Of a stretch of 64,000 bases of DNA, positions 16,913 to 29,163 are shown in pieces (position 1 is the stretch's first letter; each line of letters begins with the position of its first letter). The translations under genes and the position numbers were made by a program. The notes below the pieces were generated by a model. The model was not told where the DNA came from, ran no database searches, and was given only the letters and a program-made list of their open reading frames with translations. The stretch is from NCBI GenBank assembly GCA_910575705.1, contig CAJTFG010000004.1:1-64000 (forward strand). Reading direction: 5' to 3'. This DNA comes from Erysipelotrichales bacterium (GTDB taxonomy: Bacteria > Bacillota_I > Bacilli_A > Erysipelotrichales > Erysipelotrichaceae).

Positions 16913-17189
16913 ATGCGTGTTTTACACGATCGCGTTCTTCGGCTGCTTTTCCGTTGTTGAAGCGATCAACGGTACCTACCAGATAACCGGTGATCCTTCG
17001 AATCTTTTCGAATTTTTCGGGAAGCAGATGATATCCGATATTGACATCTTCTCCTGCAAATTCAAGCTGGATATCCTCGATCAGCTTTCCCGGGTTTTGT
17101 TTACGCACATGCTGAACATAAGCATTCAGCTCTTCTTTTTTCAGTTCTTCGTTGGATGTAATTTCAATTCCGTCAATCATGTATTTCAT
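16911..17189 (-). CDS. Small stand-alone NrdD C-terminal-like (glycyl-radical-type) protein
   Basis: 92 residues starting at ATG 17189 after AAGGAGAC. The last third, R-R-I-T-G-Y-L-V-G (Gly68) through D-R-F-N-N-G-K and a terminal R-D-R-V-K-H, closely resembles the end of anaerobic ribonucleotide reductase NrdD, where the Gly of R-V-C-G-Y-L-G carries the radical. The first 60 residues are not NrdD-like to my eye. No nrdD or nrdG is next to it. It could be a spare radical domain, like GrcA for pyruvate formate-lyase, or a regulator; this is inference. Confidence 0.75.
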   Translation of the reverse strand: MKYMIDGIEITSNEELKKEELNAYVQHVRKQNPGKLIEDIQLEFAGEDVNIGYHLLPEKFEKIRRITGYLVGTVDRFNNGKAAEERDRVKHA

Positions 17190-17358
17190 TTCACAGGTCT
17201 CCTTTATTACTAATATCATTATAGTCTGTTTTTATAGGAATACAATTTATATGCTCACGCATATAAAGATCTTTTTTTTGCGAAATAGGGATATTGCGAT
17301 TGTTAAAAAGGAAGAGAGGTACTATACTATACATTAGGTGAATGAAAGGAGTTGTCTT

Positions 17359-18735
17359 ATGAAGGAAAATGCATGGAAAAAGTATGATGAAGCTGGAAAG
17401 AAAGAAGTCTTTGATTTTGCGGAAGGGTACCGTAACTTTCTTTCTGTGAATAAAACCGAGAGGGAATGCGTTTGTGCATCCATTGCTCTGGCAGAGGAGA
17501 AAGGCTATCGCAATATAGAGGAGTGCATTCAGCAAGGTGTGCGGCTGCATGCAGGAGATAAAGTATATGTAAATAATATGGGAAAAGCTCTGGCGTTGTT
17601 TGTGATCGGAGAAGAACCCATGGAAAAAGGAATGCGCATCTTAGGTGCACATATAGATTCTCCGAGGCTTGATATCAAGCAGAATCCGGTTTATGAGGAT
17701 ACGGATTTTGCGCTGCTGGATACGCATTATTACGGCGGTATCAAGAAGTATCAATGGGTAACGCTGCCGTTGGCGCTGCATGGTATCGTGGCGAAGAAAG
17801 ACGGAACTAAGGTATCCGTTGTCATCGGCGAGAACGAACAGGATCCGGTCGTCGGCATTACCGATTTACTGCCGCATTTGGCAGCGGATCAGATGAAAAA
17901 AGACGGCGGGAAGATCATCGAAGGCGAGGATCTGGATGTACTTATCGGTTCTATGCCTTTGAAGGATACAAAGAAAGAGTCGGTTAAGGCGCATGTGATG
18001 AAATTGATCAAAGAGCATTATGACATAGAAGAGGATGATTTCTTATCTGCCGAAATCGAAGTTGTTCCTGCCGGGACGGCGAGAGATTATGGCTTGGATC
18101 GCAGTATGATCATGGGATATGGACAGGATGATCGCGTTTGTGCGTATACTTCGTTGATGGCGCTTTTAGAAGTAGAGCATCCTAGCCGTACTTGCTGCTG
18201 CATCTTAGTGGATAAAGAAGAGATCGGAAGTGTCGGTGCCAGCGGTATGCAGTCTCGTTTCTTTGAGAATGCGATTGCCGAAATCATCGCTTTATGCGAT
18301 ACGGAAAGTGATCTGAAAGTACGTCGGACGTTGCAGAATTCGCATATGCTTTCTTCTGATGTATCGGCAGCGTATGATCCGCTGTATGCAGGTGTTATGG
18401 AAAAGCGCAACGCTGCTTTTTTCGGCAAGGGTATGGTATTTAATAAATACACCGGTGCCAGAGGAAAAAGCGGATGCAATGATGCCAATGCGGAATATAT
18501 GGCGGAACTTAGAAGAGTGATGGATCAGGAACATGTTTCGTTTCAGACGGCGGAATTGGGAAAGGTTGATCAGGGAGGCGGCGGAACGATCGCTTATATA
18601 CTTGCCAACCTGAATATGAATGTCATTGACAGCGGAGTTCCGGTGTTGAGCATGCATGCACCTTGGGAAATTACGAGCAAGGTGGATGTCTATGAAACTT
18701 ACTGCGGATATAAGGCGTTTTTGAAACATATATAA
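17359..18735 (+). CDS. M18-family aminopeptidase
   Basis: Cytosolic metallo-aminopeptidase of 458 residues in the aspartyl aminopeptidase/LAP4 family. Metal ligands are seen in L-G-A-H-I-D-S-P-R near residue 95, Q-D-D-R-V-C-A, V-D-K-E-E-I-G-S-V-G-A-S-G and the C-terminal M-H-A-P-W-E. Start ATG 17359 follows AAAGGAG; the upstream GTG at 17338 lacks a site. It faces gltX across a terminator. Confidence 0.93.
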   Translation: MKENAWKKYDEAGKKEVFDFAEGYRNFLSVNKTERECVCASIALAEEKGYRNIEECIQQGVRLHAGDKVYVNNMGKALALFVIGEEPMEKGMRILGAHIDSPRLDIKQNPVYEDTDFALLDTHYYGGIKKYQWVTLPLALHGIVAKKDGTKVSVVIGENEQDPVVGITDLLPHLAADQMKKDGGKIIEGEDLDVLIGSMPLKDTKKESVKAHVMKLIKEHYDIEEDDFLSAEIEVVPAGTARDYGLDRSMIMGYGQDDRVCAYTSLMALLEVEHPSRTCCCILVDKEEIGSVGASGMQSRFFENAIAEIIALCDTESDLKVRRTLQNSHMLSSDVSAAYDPLYAGVMEKRNAAFFGKGMVFNKYTGARGKSGCNDANAEYMAELRRVMDQEHVSFQTAELGKVDQGGGGTIAYILANLNMNVIDSGVPVLSMHAPWEITSKVDVYETYCGYKAFLKHI

Positions 18736-18753
18736 GATAGAGAAAACGGGTAA

Positions 18754-18790
18754 AAGAAAAGTAGACGAAGAATTTCGTCTACTTTTCTTA
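18754..18790. terminator. Bidirectional terminator
   Basis: AAAAGTAGACGAA and TTCGTCTACTTTT pair around a tiny loop between the M18 gene and gltX. Confidence 0.8.
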
Positions 18791-20251
18791 TGCTTCTGTC
18801 TCCAACTTTTCGATACCCTTATCAATACGTCGGAGCGTTTCTTCTTTTCCGAGGATATGGGTGATCTCAATAGCTCCGCCGGGGGTGAACTGTTTTCCTG
18901 TGATAGCAGTACGAACCGGCCATAAGACCTGACCGTTTTTCATGCCCAGCTGTGCGGGAAGCGTCAGCAGCAAATCATGAATGCGCTCTTCTGTTGACCA
19001 GTCGTTTAATTCTTCCAACGCCTTTCTTGCGGCTTTTAACGATGTCAAAGAGATCTCATAAGTCGTTTTCATCTTTTTATGAATGAACATCTCTATGCTG
19101 TAGTCCGGCAATGTGTCGATGAAATCTACACTTTCTGCGATCTGCGCGAGAGTATCCGTTCGCGGTTGCAAGATCCTGCTTACTGCTTTTCGATCGACAT
19201 CGCGATGGATCGCCTGACACAGATATGGTTCACATAACGCATGGAATTCTTCTAGGCTCATAGCACGTAAATACATGCCGTTCATCCATGTCAGTTTATC
19301 GATATCAAAAATCGCCGGTGATTTTGAGATGCGCTTGATGGAAAATGCTTTTACCATTTCTTCTAAGGTATAGATTTCCTGTTCCGTTTCCGGGGACCAT
19401 CCTAATAAGGCAATATAGTTTAAGATCGCTTGCGGCAAGTAGCCTTTTGTGACAAGGTCTTGGAAAGAAGCATCTCCGTTGCGTTTTGACAGCTTATGAT
19501 GCTCGTCTTTCATAACGTGAGGAACATGAATATACGTAGGGATTTCCCATCCGAAGCTCTCGTAGATCAGATTGTATTTAGGTGTGGAGCTCAAATATTC
19601 ATTCCCGCGTACGACATGTGTGATCTTCATCTGATGATCGTCGATGATATTGGCAAAGTTATAAGTAGGAAAGCCGTCTGATTTTAGCAGGATGGATTCA
19701 TCGAGTACATCGTTGTCTACTTCGATGCGTCCGTATACCTCATCATCAAAATGCGTAGCTCCGCCATGACGGATCGTCTGTCTCACGACATAAGGTTCGC
19801 CGGCAGCAATGCGCTTTTTTGCTTCCTCTAAAGGAATGTGTTTGCATGGATCATCGTATTTGAACGCTTTGTTGAAGCTTTCCGCTTCTTTGCGCTGCGT
19901 TTCTACTTCTTCCTCACTGCAGAAACAGTAATGAGCGCCCCCTAATTCTACAAGGCGGTCAGCATATTCTTTATACATGCCGATCCTTTCCGATTGGATA
20001 TACGGACCGTAGTCACCGCCGATATCGGGTCCTTCATCGTGCTGCAGACCTACCATCTTCAACGTATTGTAGATGATGTCCGTGGCGCCTTCTACCTTGC
20101 GTCCCTGATCGGTGTCTTCTATTCTTAACAGAAAATCGCCGCCTTCGTGTTTGGCGATCAGATATTCAAATAATGCGGTTCTCAGATTGCCGATATGCAT
20201 ATACCCGGTAGGGCTGGGTGCAAATCTAGTTCTAACTTTTTTCATGGGCAT
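18788..20251 (-). CDS. gltX: Glutamyl-tRNA synthetase
   Basis: Class I synthetase, 487 residues, attaching Glu to tRNA-Glu and, in GatCAB organisms, usually to tRNA-Gln. The HIGH signature is Y-M-H-I-G-N near residue 17, and the KMSKS-like loop is H-K-L-S-K-R-N-G near residue 253. Both ATG 20251 and ATG 20245 are possible starts after AAAGGA; the second has better spacing. tRNA-Gln is encoded divergently 130 bases away and gatCAB 9 kb away, so the whole indirect Gln-tRNA route is in this window. Confidence 0.96.
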   Translation of the reverse strand: MPMKKVRTRFAPSPTGYMHIGNLRTALFEYLIAKHEGGDFLLRIEDTDQGRKVEGATDIIYNTLKMVGLQHDEGPDIGGDYGPYIQSERIGMYKEYADRLVELGGAHYCFCSEEEVETQRKEAESFNKAFKYDDPCKHIPLEEAKKRIAAGEPYVVRQTIRHGGATHFDDEVYGRIEVDNDVLDESILLKSDGFPTYNFANIIDDHQMKITHVVRGNEYLSSTPKYNLIYESFGWEIPTYIHVPHVMKDEHHKLSKRNGDASFQDLVTKGYLPQAILNYIALLGWSPETEQEIYTLEEMVKAFSIKRISKSPAIFDIDKLTWMNGMYLRAMSLEEFHALCEPYLCQAIHRDVDRKAVSRILQPRTDTLAQIAESVDFIDTLPDYSIEMFIHKKMKTTYEISLTSLKAARKALEELNDWSTEERIHDLLLTLPAQLGMKNGQVLWPVRTAITGKQFTPGGAIEITHILGKEETLRRIDKGIEKLETEA

Positions 20252-20286
20252 AGTATCCTTTCTCGTGCTACATTTTGCGTAGTATT

Positions 20287-20315
20287 ATCATATAATAATT
20301 GCTTGGGATAATCAA
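20287..20315 (-). promoter_or_regulatory. Promoter of gltX
   Basis: Minus strand TTGATT (20315-20310), 17 bases, TATGAT (20292-20287). Confidence 0.6.
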
Positions 20316-20332
20316 CTTTTTCGGAAATCTTC

Positions 20333-20361
20333 TTGACAAAACAGCAGAAACTATTTAGAAT
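20333..20361 (+). promoter_or_regulatory. Promoter of tRNA-Gln
   Basis: TTGACA (20333-20338), 17 bases, TAGAAT (20356-20361), 17 bases before the tRNA. Confidence 0.75.
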
Positions 20362-20378
20362 TATACATGCTGATAAAT

Positions 20379-20454
20379 TGGAGTATAGCCAAGCGGTAAG
20401 GCACCAGACTCTGAATCTGGCATTTCCTTGGTTCGAATCCAAGTACTCCAGCCA
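20379..20454 (+). tRNA. tRNA-Gln (CUG)
   Basis: Acceptor stem TGGAGTA/TACTCCA, D arm with AGCGGTAAGGC, anticodon stem CCAGA/TCTGG with loop CTCTGAA giving anticodon CTG (20411-20413), T arm with GGTTCGAATCC. Discriminator G and an encoded CCA follow. It reads CAG codons. The tRNA is single and has its own promoter and terminator. Confidence 0.97.
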
Positions 20455-20463
20455 ATTGTTAGC

Positions 20464-20488
20464 AAAGCCGGCATTTGCCGGTTTTTTT
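20464..20488 (+). terminator. Terminator of tRNA-Gln
   Basis: AGCCGGCATTTGCCGG stem-loop followed by seven T. Confidence 0.85.
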
Positions 20489-20686
20489 ATATTATGCTGC
20501 TAGAGTGCTTGGATCATCGGTATTCTCCATTTCGTATACCTTATAGAGGTCATATAAGATACCGCACTGTAGAAATACAGAGTTTTTTTATAAGTCATGT
20601 TTTGCGCCCGGAAATGTGATATGATATACACGCGCGAGATATCATTGCCTGTTATCAGCGGTCATATGCTGATAGAGGGTGATCTT

Positions 20687-21544
20687 ATGTACCGGATGGT
20701 TTTGCTGTTTGTGCTTTTGATATTGAGCGGTTGCGGCATACGAGATGAAAGACGGGAAGTGTCAGCGGAAAATACATATCTGCAGTCATTGGAACAGGAT
20801 ATTCGGGATGTTTTAAAAGACGAGGAACTATTTTGTTTCAACAGCGAGATAGATTTGATAAAACAGATGCTGAAGCGTTATGAGCGAGGGTATGATACGA
20901 CGTACTTTTACGGTATACAGATTACGGATCTCTCAAAGCTGTGTGATATGATCGCTTATGTTTCTCCTTATGATGTAAGGCTGAAACTGCAGACGGTCTC
21001 TTATCAAAAACAGGATGCGGCGATGGATGTTTATGAGATAACGATGGAACATTTAGATCCGTATTATGAAGAAGCAAGAGCATACGCCCAAAAGACGGTG
21101 CATGAAATCGTGACGGATGATATGAGCGTTCACGAGAAGGCAAAGGCCATTCATGATTTTTTGATCGCGCATGTCACATATGACCAGAGTCAGTTAGTAT
21201 ATAGGGATACAGCGTCTAATGCTTTTCGGCCATACGGTGCTTTGCTGGAAAGGAAAGCGGTATGCAGCGGTTATGCACGGGCGTTTATGATGTATGCCCG
21301 ATTGGCGGATATTCCGTGTTTATATGTGAGTTCCGATACTATGGATCATGCGTGGAATATGATTTATGATGGGACAAGCTGGCTGTATGTGGATGTTACG
21401 TGGGACGATGCGGAAGGTCGGCGTTTTGACACGTATCTGAATGTGCCTTCAAAGGAATTCTTTGCGGATGGAAAACATGTTCTGGATACCGAGAAGCCGG
21501 AGTCGTTTTACCGCAGATTGGGAAATGCATATTTTGGAAGATAG
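20687..21544 (+). CDS. Transglutaminase-like domain lipoprotein
   Basis: 285-residue surface protein. M-Y-R-M-V-L-L-F-V-L-L-I-L-S-G-C is a lipoprotein signal with Cys at 16. A transglutaminase-like cysteine-protease fold occupies residues 140-260: Cys in A-V-C-S-G-Y-A-R, His in M-D-H-A-W-N-M, Asp in Y-V-D-V-T-W-D-D. Start ATG 20687 follows GAGGGTGAT; the open frame extends upstream without a site. Proteins of this type are thought to cleave or cross-link surface peptides; the target is unknown. The cyclic-di-AMP receptor gene follows after 11 bases. Confidence 0.85.
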   Translation: MYRMVLLFVLLILSGCGIRDERREVSAENTYLQSLEQDIRDVLKDEELFCFNSEIDLIKQMLKRYERGYDTTYFYGIQITDLSKLCDMIAYVSPYDVRLKLQTVSYQKQDAAMDVYEITMEHLDPYYEEARAYAQKTVHEIVTDDMSVHEKAKAIHDFLIAHVTYDQSQLVYRDTASNAFRPYGALLERKAVCSGYARAFMMYARLADIPCLYVSSDTMDHAWNMIYDGTSWLYVDVTWDDAEGRRFDTYLNVPSKEFFADGKHVLDTEKPESFYRRLGNAYFGR

Positions 21545-21555
21545 AGGTAGATGGG

Positions 21556-21825
21556 ATGAACGTATTATGGATACATGTACGTAACGGAGATGGCAGCAAC
21601 ATGCTGGAGGAACTGAAACAAAACGGTTATCGGGCAACGCTGATTTCCAGTACGGAAAGTTTTTTGGATTATGGAGAAACGACGATGCTGGTCGGTGTGG
21701 ATAACGATCAATGCGATGATGTCATCCGTCGGATAAAAGCGCACTATGCACCGGCGGAGCCGACAGGAAATAAACGCGAGGAAGTATGTATTTACGTGCT
21801 AAAGACGGCGAATGGAAGTATATAA
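21556..21825 (+). CDS. Cyclic-di-AMP receptor-like protein (DarA/PstA, DUF970)
   Basis: 89 residues resembling the PII-like DarA family, which binds cyclic-di-AMP. The blocks N-G-Y-R-A-T-L-I-S-S-T near residue 24 and G-E-T-T-M-L-V-G-V-D near residue 44 correspond to the family's F-R-A-T and G-N-T-T-x-L-I-G-V-D motifs. It is somewhat shorter than the usual 109 residues and the large B-loop region is reduced (A-P-A-E-P-T-G-N-K). ATG at 21556 follows GGTAGATGGG. It probably senses cyclic-di-AMP in the cytosol; the partner is not known. Confidence 0.8.
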   Translation: MNVLWIHVRNGDGSNMLEELKQNGYRATLISSTESFLDYGETTMLVGVDNDQCDDVIRRIKAHYAPAEPTGNKREEVCIYVLKTANGSI

Positions 21826-21856
21826 AAAGGTTTTGGTAGTCCAAAACCTTTTTTAG
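21826..21856. terminator. Bidirectional terminator
   Basis: AAAAAGGTTTTGG and CCAAAACCTTTTTT form the stem between the converging darA-like and LCP genes. Confidence 0.85.
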
Positions 21857-23433
21857 TGAGGAGATATTGCCTGATGCCGCCATACGATATTATCATTGAG
21901 CGGATGATCGCTGTCGTAGAGATCATTCATATCGAAATGAATACCGGACAGGTCGAAAGGCTGCATTCCATATTGATAGCTGTACAATACCCGTTTTATT
22001 TCCGATGTGTCAAACAGGTAGACGTCCTGCGGCCAGTCAGGGGAGAAACTGGTAATCCGCGTATCGTTGATGCCATCTTGTCCGATGGCGGTAGAGCTGA
22101 TGGACCAAGGCTTGATATTGCTGATCTGGCCGGATATGAAGCCGGTGATTTGTTTGGAAGGCATATTCGTAAGTACGTAGTTAGGGACGGCTGCGATCAG
22201 CGCGTTGATATTTGCGATACCTTCCGGTGATATCATCTTTTTGATGATAGCGGCGATGATGCGCTGTTGAGCGCGTTCTCTTCCGATTGTGCCATATCCT
22301 TCGCTATAGCGGTGCCGGGAATAGGCCAGCGCCTGTTGTCCGTTGATGTGCTGCATTCCTTGGCTCAAGCATATCTGATTTGCCAGATTACGCCGTTCAT
22401 CTTGTTCACAGAAGTCGATTTCGACATCGACGTCGATCCCGCCGATGAGATCAACGATTTCGATAAGGGAAGAAAAACTTACTTTCGCGTAGAAATCGAT
22501 ATCGATGCCTAACAGGTTTTCTATCGTCTGTACCGTGGCATCGCTGCCATATAAGCCGGTATGGGTCAGCTTGTCGTTAAAGCCGTCCAATGCCATATTA
22601 GGAACGTAGGCATCTCTTGGAAACGAAACCATTTGGATATGATTGGTCGTCGGATTGACCATCAGCAGGATATTGACATCGCTTCGAAGATTTTGATCTG
22701 GGGAACCTAATTCGTCAATGCCGGTTATGTAAACGGTAAAGGGTTCTTTGGAAATATCTTTGTCGGAAGCAGTTTCACTTGATTCCTGCTTGCGCGTGTA
22801 TGTTTGAATGACCTTATAGCTGTCTTTGAATCCTTCCATATTCGTGTCCAGCATGGAGAGATAAGAGTTGGAGATCGCCATGGCGTCCAGATTGCCCAAT
22901 AGGATCATATCGACAGCCATGCTGCTGTAATCCTGATATTCCATATAGTCAAAGTTGTTTCCTAATGTTTTGTTCATCTCGTTTGTCATATAGTCGGTAT
23001 TTTTTTGGTCCGTTGCTGTCTGTATGCCGATAAGGCTGTTTTGAAGCTCTTGGAGATTGCTGATGGAAGAGCTTTTTGGTACGATCACGGACATATGAAT
23101 GGTCGTGTCCGTATTCGTGCTGACCAGATTTAGCGTACTGTGGACCGTCTGAAGGATATTGCTGACAAACAGCATACCAACGCACAGCACGATGATAACG
23201 GCACGTTTTATATAGGCGAGTGATCTTGGCTGCCGCTTGAAGATTAACACGAAGAAGATCATATTCAAGAGGATGATGATCGCCAGCAAAAGTAAAAGAT
23301 ACTTCATAGGAAGCAGTTCGGATAGGACAATGCGATAGGATATGTATATGGAAATCAGCAGAAATATCGCTTCCGATAAAAGGTCAAAGAGACGACCGTA
23401 TTGTAAGATTCTTTTTTTGGTTTTTACAGTCAT
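21853..23433 (-). CDS. LytR-CpsA-Psr (LCP) family cell-wall glycopolymer ligase
   Basis: 526-residue membrane protein. Three hydrophobic segments lie at about residues 17-38, 43-66 and 74-97. An extracellular region of about 130 residues, reminiscent of a solute-binding fold, precedes the LCP domain, which starts near residue 235 (D-V-N-I-L-L-M-V-N-P, V-S-F-P-R-D-A-Y-V) and includes A-Y-S-R-H-R-Y. LCP proteins attach anionic polymers to peptidoglycan or proteins. The three-helix anchor and extra domain are longer than the common single-helix form. Confidence 0.92.
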   Translation of the reverse strand: MTVKTKKRILQYGRLFDLLSEAIFLLISIYISYRIVLSELLPMKYLLLLLAIIILLNMIFFVLIFKRQPRSLAYIKRAVIIVLCVGMLFVSNILQTVHSTLNLVSTNTDTTIHMSVIVPKSSSISNLQELQNSLIGIQTATDQKNTDYMTNEMNKTLGNNFDYMEYQDYSSMAVDMILLGNLDAMAISNSYLSMLDTNMEGFKDSYKVIQTYTRKQESSETASDKDISKEPFTVYITGIDELGSPDQNLRSDVNILLMVNPTTNHIQMVSFPRDAYVPNMALDGFNDKLTHTGLYGSDATVQTIENLLGIDIDFYAKVSFSSLIEIVDLIGGIDVDVEIDFCEQDERRNLANQICLSQGMQHINGQQALAYSRHRYSEGYGTIGRERAQQRIIAAIIKKMISPEGIANINALIAAVPNYVLTNMPSKQITGFISGQISNIKPWSISSTAIGQDGINDTRITSFSPDWPQDVYLFDTSEIKRVLYSYQYGMQPFDLSGIHFDMNDLYDSDHPLNDNIVWRHQAISPH

Positions 23434-23593
23434 GGTTTCACCTCAATGTTCTCATTATAATATAGTTGCCTTTAAATTTCCATAAAACAGATAATTTCAC
23501 ATCTTCTTCTATTTTTGATGTATTGTATTTTCTTAAGAAAACAGAGGAAATTGTCACTTATTTATAGTATAATACTACATTAGAGGTGATGTT

Positions 23594-25807
23594 GTGTCTT
23601 TATTGGATAATCTGAATGAAAATCAAAAAGAAGCGGTTTTGTGTACGGATCGGCATTTGCGTATTATCGCCGGCGCCGGCAGCGGCAAAACCAGAGTCAT
23701 CACCACAAGGATCGCGTATCTGATTCAGGAAGGGCTGGCATATCCTAACCGTGTTTTAGCGATCACATTTACGAATAAAGCGGCGAATGAGATGAAAGAG
23801 CGCGTCCAGCAAATGCTGGGGCCGATGAGTACCACGGTGCAGATCTCTACCATCCATTCTTTCTGTGTGCGCCTTTTGCGAGAGGATATCCATGAATTAG
23901 GATATCCGAGAAATTTCACAATATTAGACAGTGATGATCAAAAGAGCATTTTAAAAAAGGCCTATAAGGAATTGCAGATCGATGTAAAAGCGTATAGCTA
24001 CGGTGCGATGATCGGATATATTTCCAATAATAAAACCGCGCTGATAACGGCAGAGATGGCGAAGAAGAGCGCTTCAGGATGGAGCTATGAAGAAACCAGA
24101 GCGAATGTGTATGCGTATTATGAAGCTGCATTGAAGGATATGATGGCGTTAGATTTTGATGATCTGCTCATCTTTACATATCATTTGCTGAGCGGCAATG
24201 AGGCGATCCGGGAAAAATGGCAGCGCCGTTTCTCGTTTCTGCACGTTGACGAGTTTCAGGATGTCGATGCCTTGCAGTATCACATCGTCAAGCTGTTGTC
24301 CGGTAAAGGTCTTTTATGTGTCGTCGGGGATCCGGATCAGACCATCTATACGTGGCGCGGTGCGCAGGTCGATATCATTATGAATTTCGAGAAGGATTTC
24401 CCCGGCTGTAAAACGGTCGTGTTGAATGAAAATTATCGTTCCGCGGCTGCGATCTTGGCAGGAGCCAATGCATTGATCAAAAATAACCGCAATCGAATCG
24501 ACAAGGATTTGTTTACTAGAAATCAAAGCGATGCGAAAATCGTTCACTTTTCTGCTATGGATGAAGCGAATGAACCTGTATGGGTAGCGGCCAGAATCAA
24601 AGCGATGCATACGTCGGGGATCGCATATCGCGATATGGCTGTTTTATATCGTTCTAATTTTTTGTCACGAGGGCTTGAAAAGGCATTCTTGGAAGCCAAT
24701 ATCCCATATCGCATTTACGGCGGCATTCGTTTCTATGATCGAGCGGAGATCAAGGATGCCTTGAGCTATCTGCGCTTGCTGGCAGCAAAAAACGAAATAG
24801 ATGAAAAGGAAATGTGGAAGAATCTGGTGATCCAGCGTGTGATCAATACGCCGAAGCGCGGTGTCGGCGCTAAGACGTTGGAACAGATAGAAGCATATGC
24901 TTCCCTGAACCAGATCAACCTTTATGAGGCGTTAAAACAGGAAACGTTCGGCACGGCGAAAGTAAAAAGGGCACTGTGTGAGTTCGTGGATATCATAGAG
25001 CGCTATCGCGAACTGGTAAAAGAGTATTCTATCATGACGCTTTTACAGAAACTTTTGGAGGAAGTCGGTTATTTTGATATGCTGCAGGAATCCAAAGAGA
25101 TAGAACGTCTGGAGAACATCAAGGAATTGTTACATGATATCGATCAATTTGAACAGAATAACCATGAGGGCGGATTAGATGAATATTTGCAGATGATCTC
25201 CTTATATAGTGATGCCAACCAACAGGAGCGCGGAGAGTTTGTACAGCTGATGACGATCCATGCCGCTAAGGGGTTGGAGTTTGATAATGTTTTTGTTTAT
25301 AACGTATGTGAAGGGATCTTTCCTAATGAACGTTCGATTGCGGAAGGTGGACAGCCGGCTTTGGAAGAGGAGCGGCGCTTGGCGTATGTTGCTTTTACAA
25401 GAGCCAAAAAACAGCTGTTCATCTCGGATTCTCAGGGATACAGTTATGTACTTGATAAGATCAAGACGACTTCTCGTTTTGTGAGGGAACTTCCGGAAGA
25501 ATACATAGAGGAAGTAGGCGCAAAACCACGTAATGCTTTTTCATCGGATACTGATACGTTTAACGGCCGTGATTTTTTATCACAGTTACCGATCAATGAT
25601 AACGAACAGGATCGTGTGTATAAAGAAGATACGGTAAAGGTAAAAAAGAAAAAGGATAAGCTATGCAAGGGCGATCTTGTCATTCATTCAGTGTTTGGCG
25701 AGGGGATCGTCATCGCAATTACGGATGATCTGGCCAGCATCGCATTTGATAAGCGTTACGGAATACGAAAGATCATGGCATCTCATCCATCCTTGAGCAA
25801 AAAATAG
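23594..25807 (+). CDS. pcrA: ATP-dependent DNA helicase PcrA/UvrD
   Basis: SF1A helicase of 737 residues that unwinds DNA in repair and removes stalled complexes. Motifs in order: A-G-A-G-S-G-K-T near residue 30, D-E-F-Q-D near 220, G-D-P-D-Q-T-I-Y-T-W-R-G near 249, T-I-H-A-A-K-G-L-E-F near 555, and A-Y-V-A-F-T-R-A near 596. The C-terminal Tudor-like tail is present. Translation begins at GTG 23594 after AGAGGTGAT. ligA follows after 9 bases, the usual pair in this phylum. Confidence 0.96.
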   Translation: MSLLDNLNENQKEAVLCTDRHLRIIAGAGSGKTRVITTRIAYLIQEGLAYPNRVLAITFTNKAANEMKERVQQMLGPMSTTVQISTIHSFCVRLLREDIHELGYPRNFTILDSDDQKSILKKAYKELQIDVKAYSYGAMIGYISNNKTALITAEMAKKSASGWSYEETRANVYAYYEAALKDMMALDFDDLLIFTYHLLSGNEAIREKWQRRFSFLHVDEFQDVDALQYHIVKLLSGKGLLCVVGDPDQTIYTWRGAQVDIIMNFEKDFPGCKTVVLNENYRSAAAILAGANALIKNNRNRIDKDLFTRNQSDAKIVHFSAMDEANEPVWVAARIKAMHTSGIAYRDMAVLYRSNFLSRGLEKAFLEANIPYRIYGGIRFYDRAEIKDALSYLRLLAAKNEIDEKEMWKNLVIQRVINTPKRGVGAKTLEQIEAYASLNQINLYEALKQETFGTAKVKRALCEFVDIIERYRELVKEYSIMTLLQKLLEEVGYFDMLQESKEIERLENIKELLHDIDQFEQNNHEGGLDEYLQMISLYSDANQQERGEFVQLMTIHAAKGLEFDNVFVYNVCEGIFPNERSIAEGGQPALEEERRLAYVAFTRAKKQLFISDSQGYSYVLDKIKTTSRFVRELPEEYIEEVGAKPRNAFSSDTDTFNGRDFLSQLPINDNEQDRVYKEDTVKVKKKKDKLCKGDLVIHSVFGEGIVIAITDDLASIAFDKRYGIRKIMASHPSLSKK

Positions 25808-28863
<3,056 letters not shown>

Positions 28864-28875
28864 GGAGGGAACTGC

Positions 28876-29163
28876 GTGGAACATATAGATTTTAAAAAAT
28901 TAGCGAATCAGATCATGTTTGATCTGGATGCACAAGAACAGGCAGAACTGAAAGAAGAATTCGATATTCTTCAGGAACAGATCGAACTGCTTGATGAAAT
29001 TGATACGAGTGATGTGGAAGAGATGGTATATCCGTTTGAACAGGCAATGGCTTATCTCCGTGAAGATGAGGCTCATCATGTGCTTTCCCAAAAGGAAGCG
29101 CTGGGGAATGCGGCAGCTGTGAAGATGGGACATGTTCATGTGCCTAAGGTGGTGAAATCATGA
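28876..29163 (+). CDS. gatC: Asp/Glu-tRNA amidotransferase subunit GatC
   Basis: 95-residue small subunit that stabilises GatA on GatB. Conserved F-K-K-L-A-N near the start and V-E-E-M-V-Y-P near residue 51 fit the family. It starts with GTG at 28876 after AAGGAGGGAACT and overlaps gatA by four bases (ATGA). Confidence 0.94.
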   Translation: MEHIDFKKLANQIMFDLDAQEQAELKEEFDILQEQIELLDEIDTSDVEEMVYPFEQAMAYLREDEAHHVLSQKEALGNAAAVKMGHVHVPKVVKS

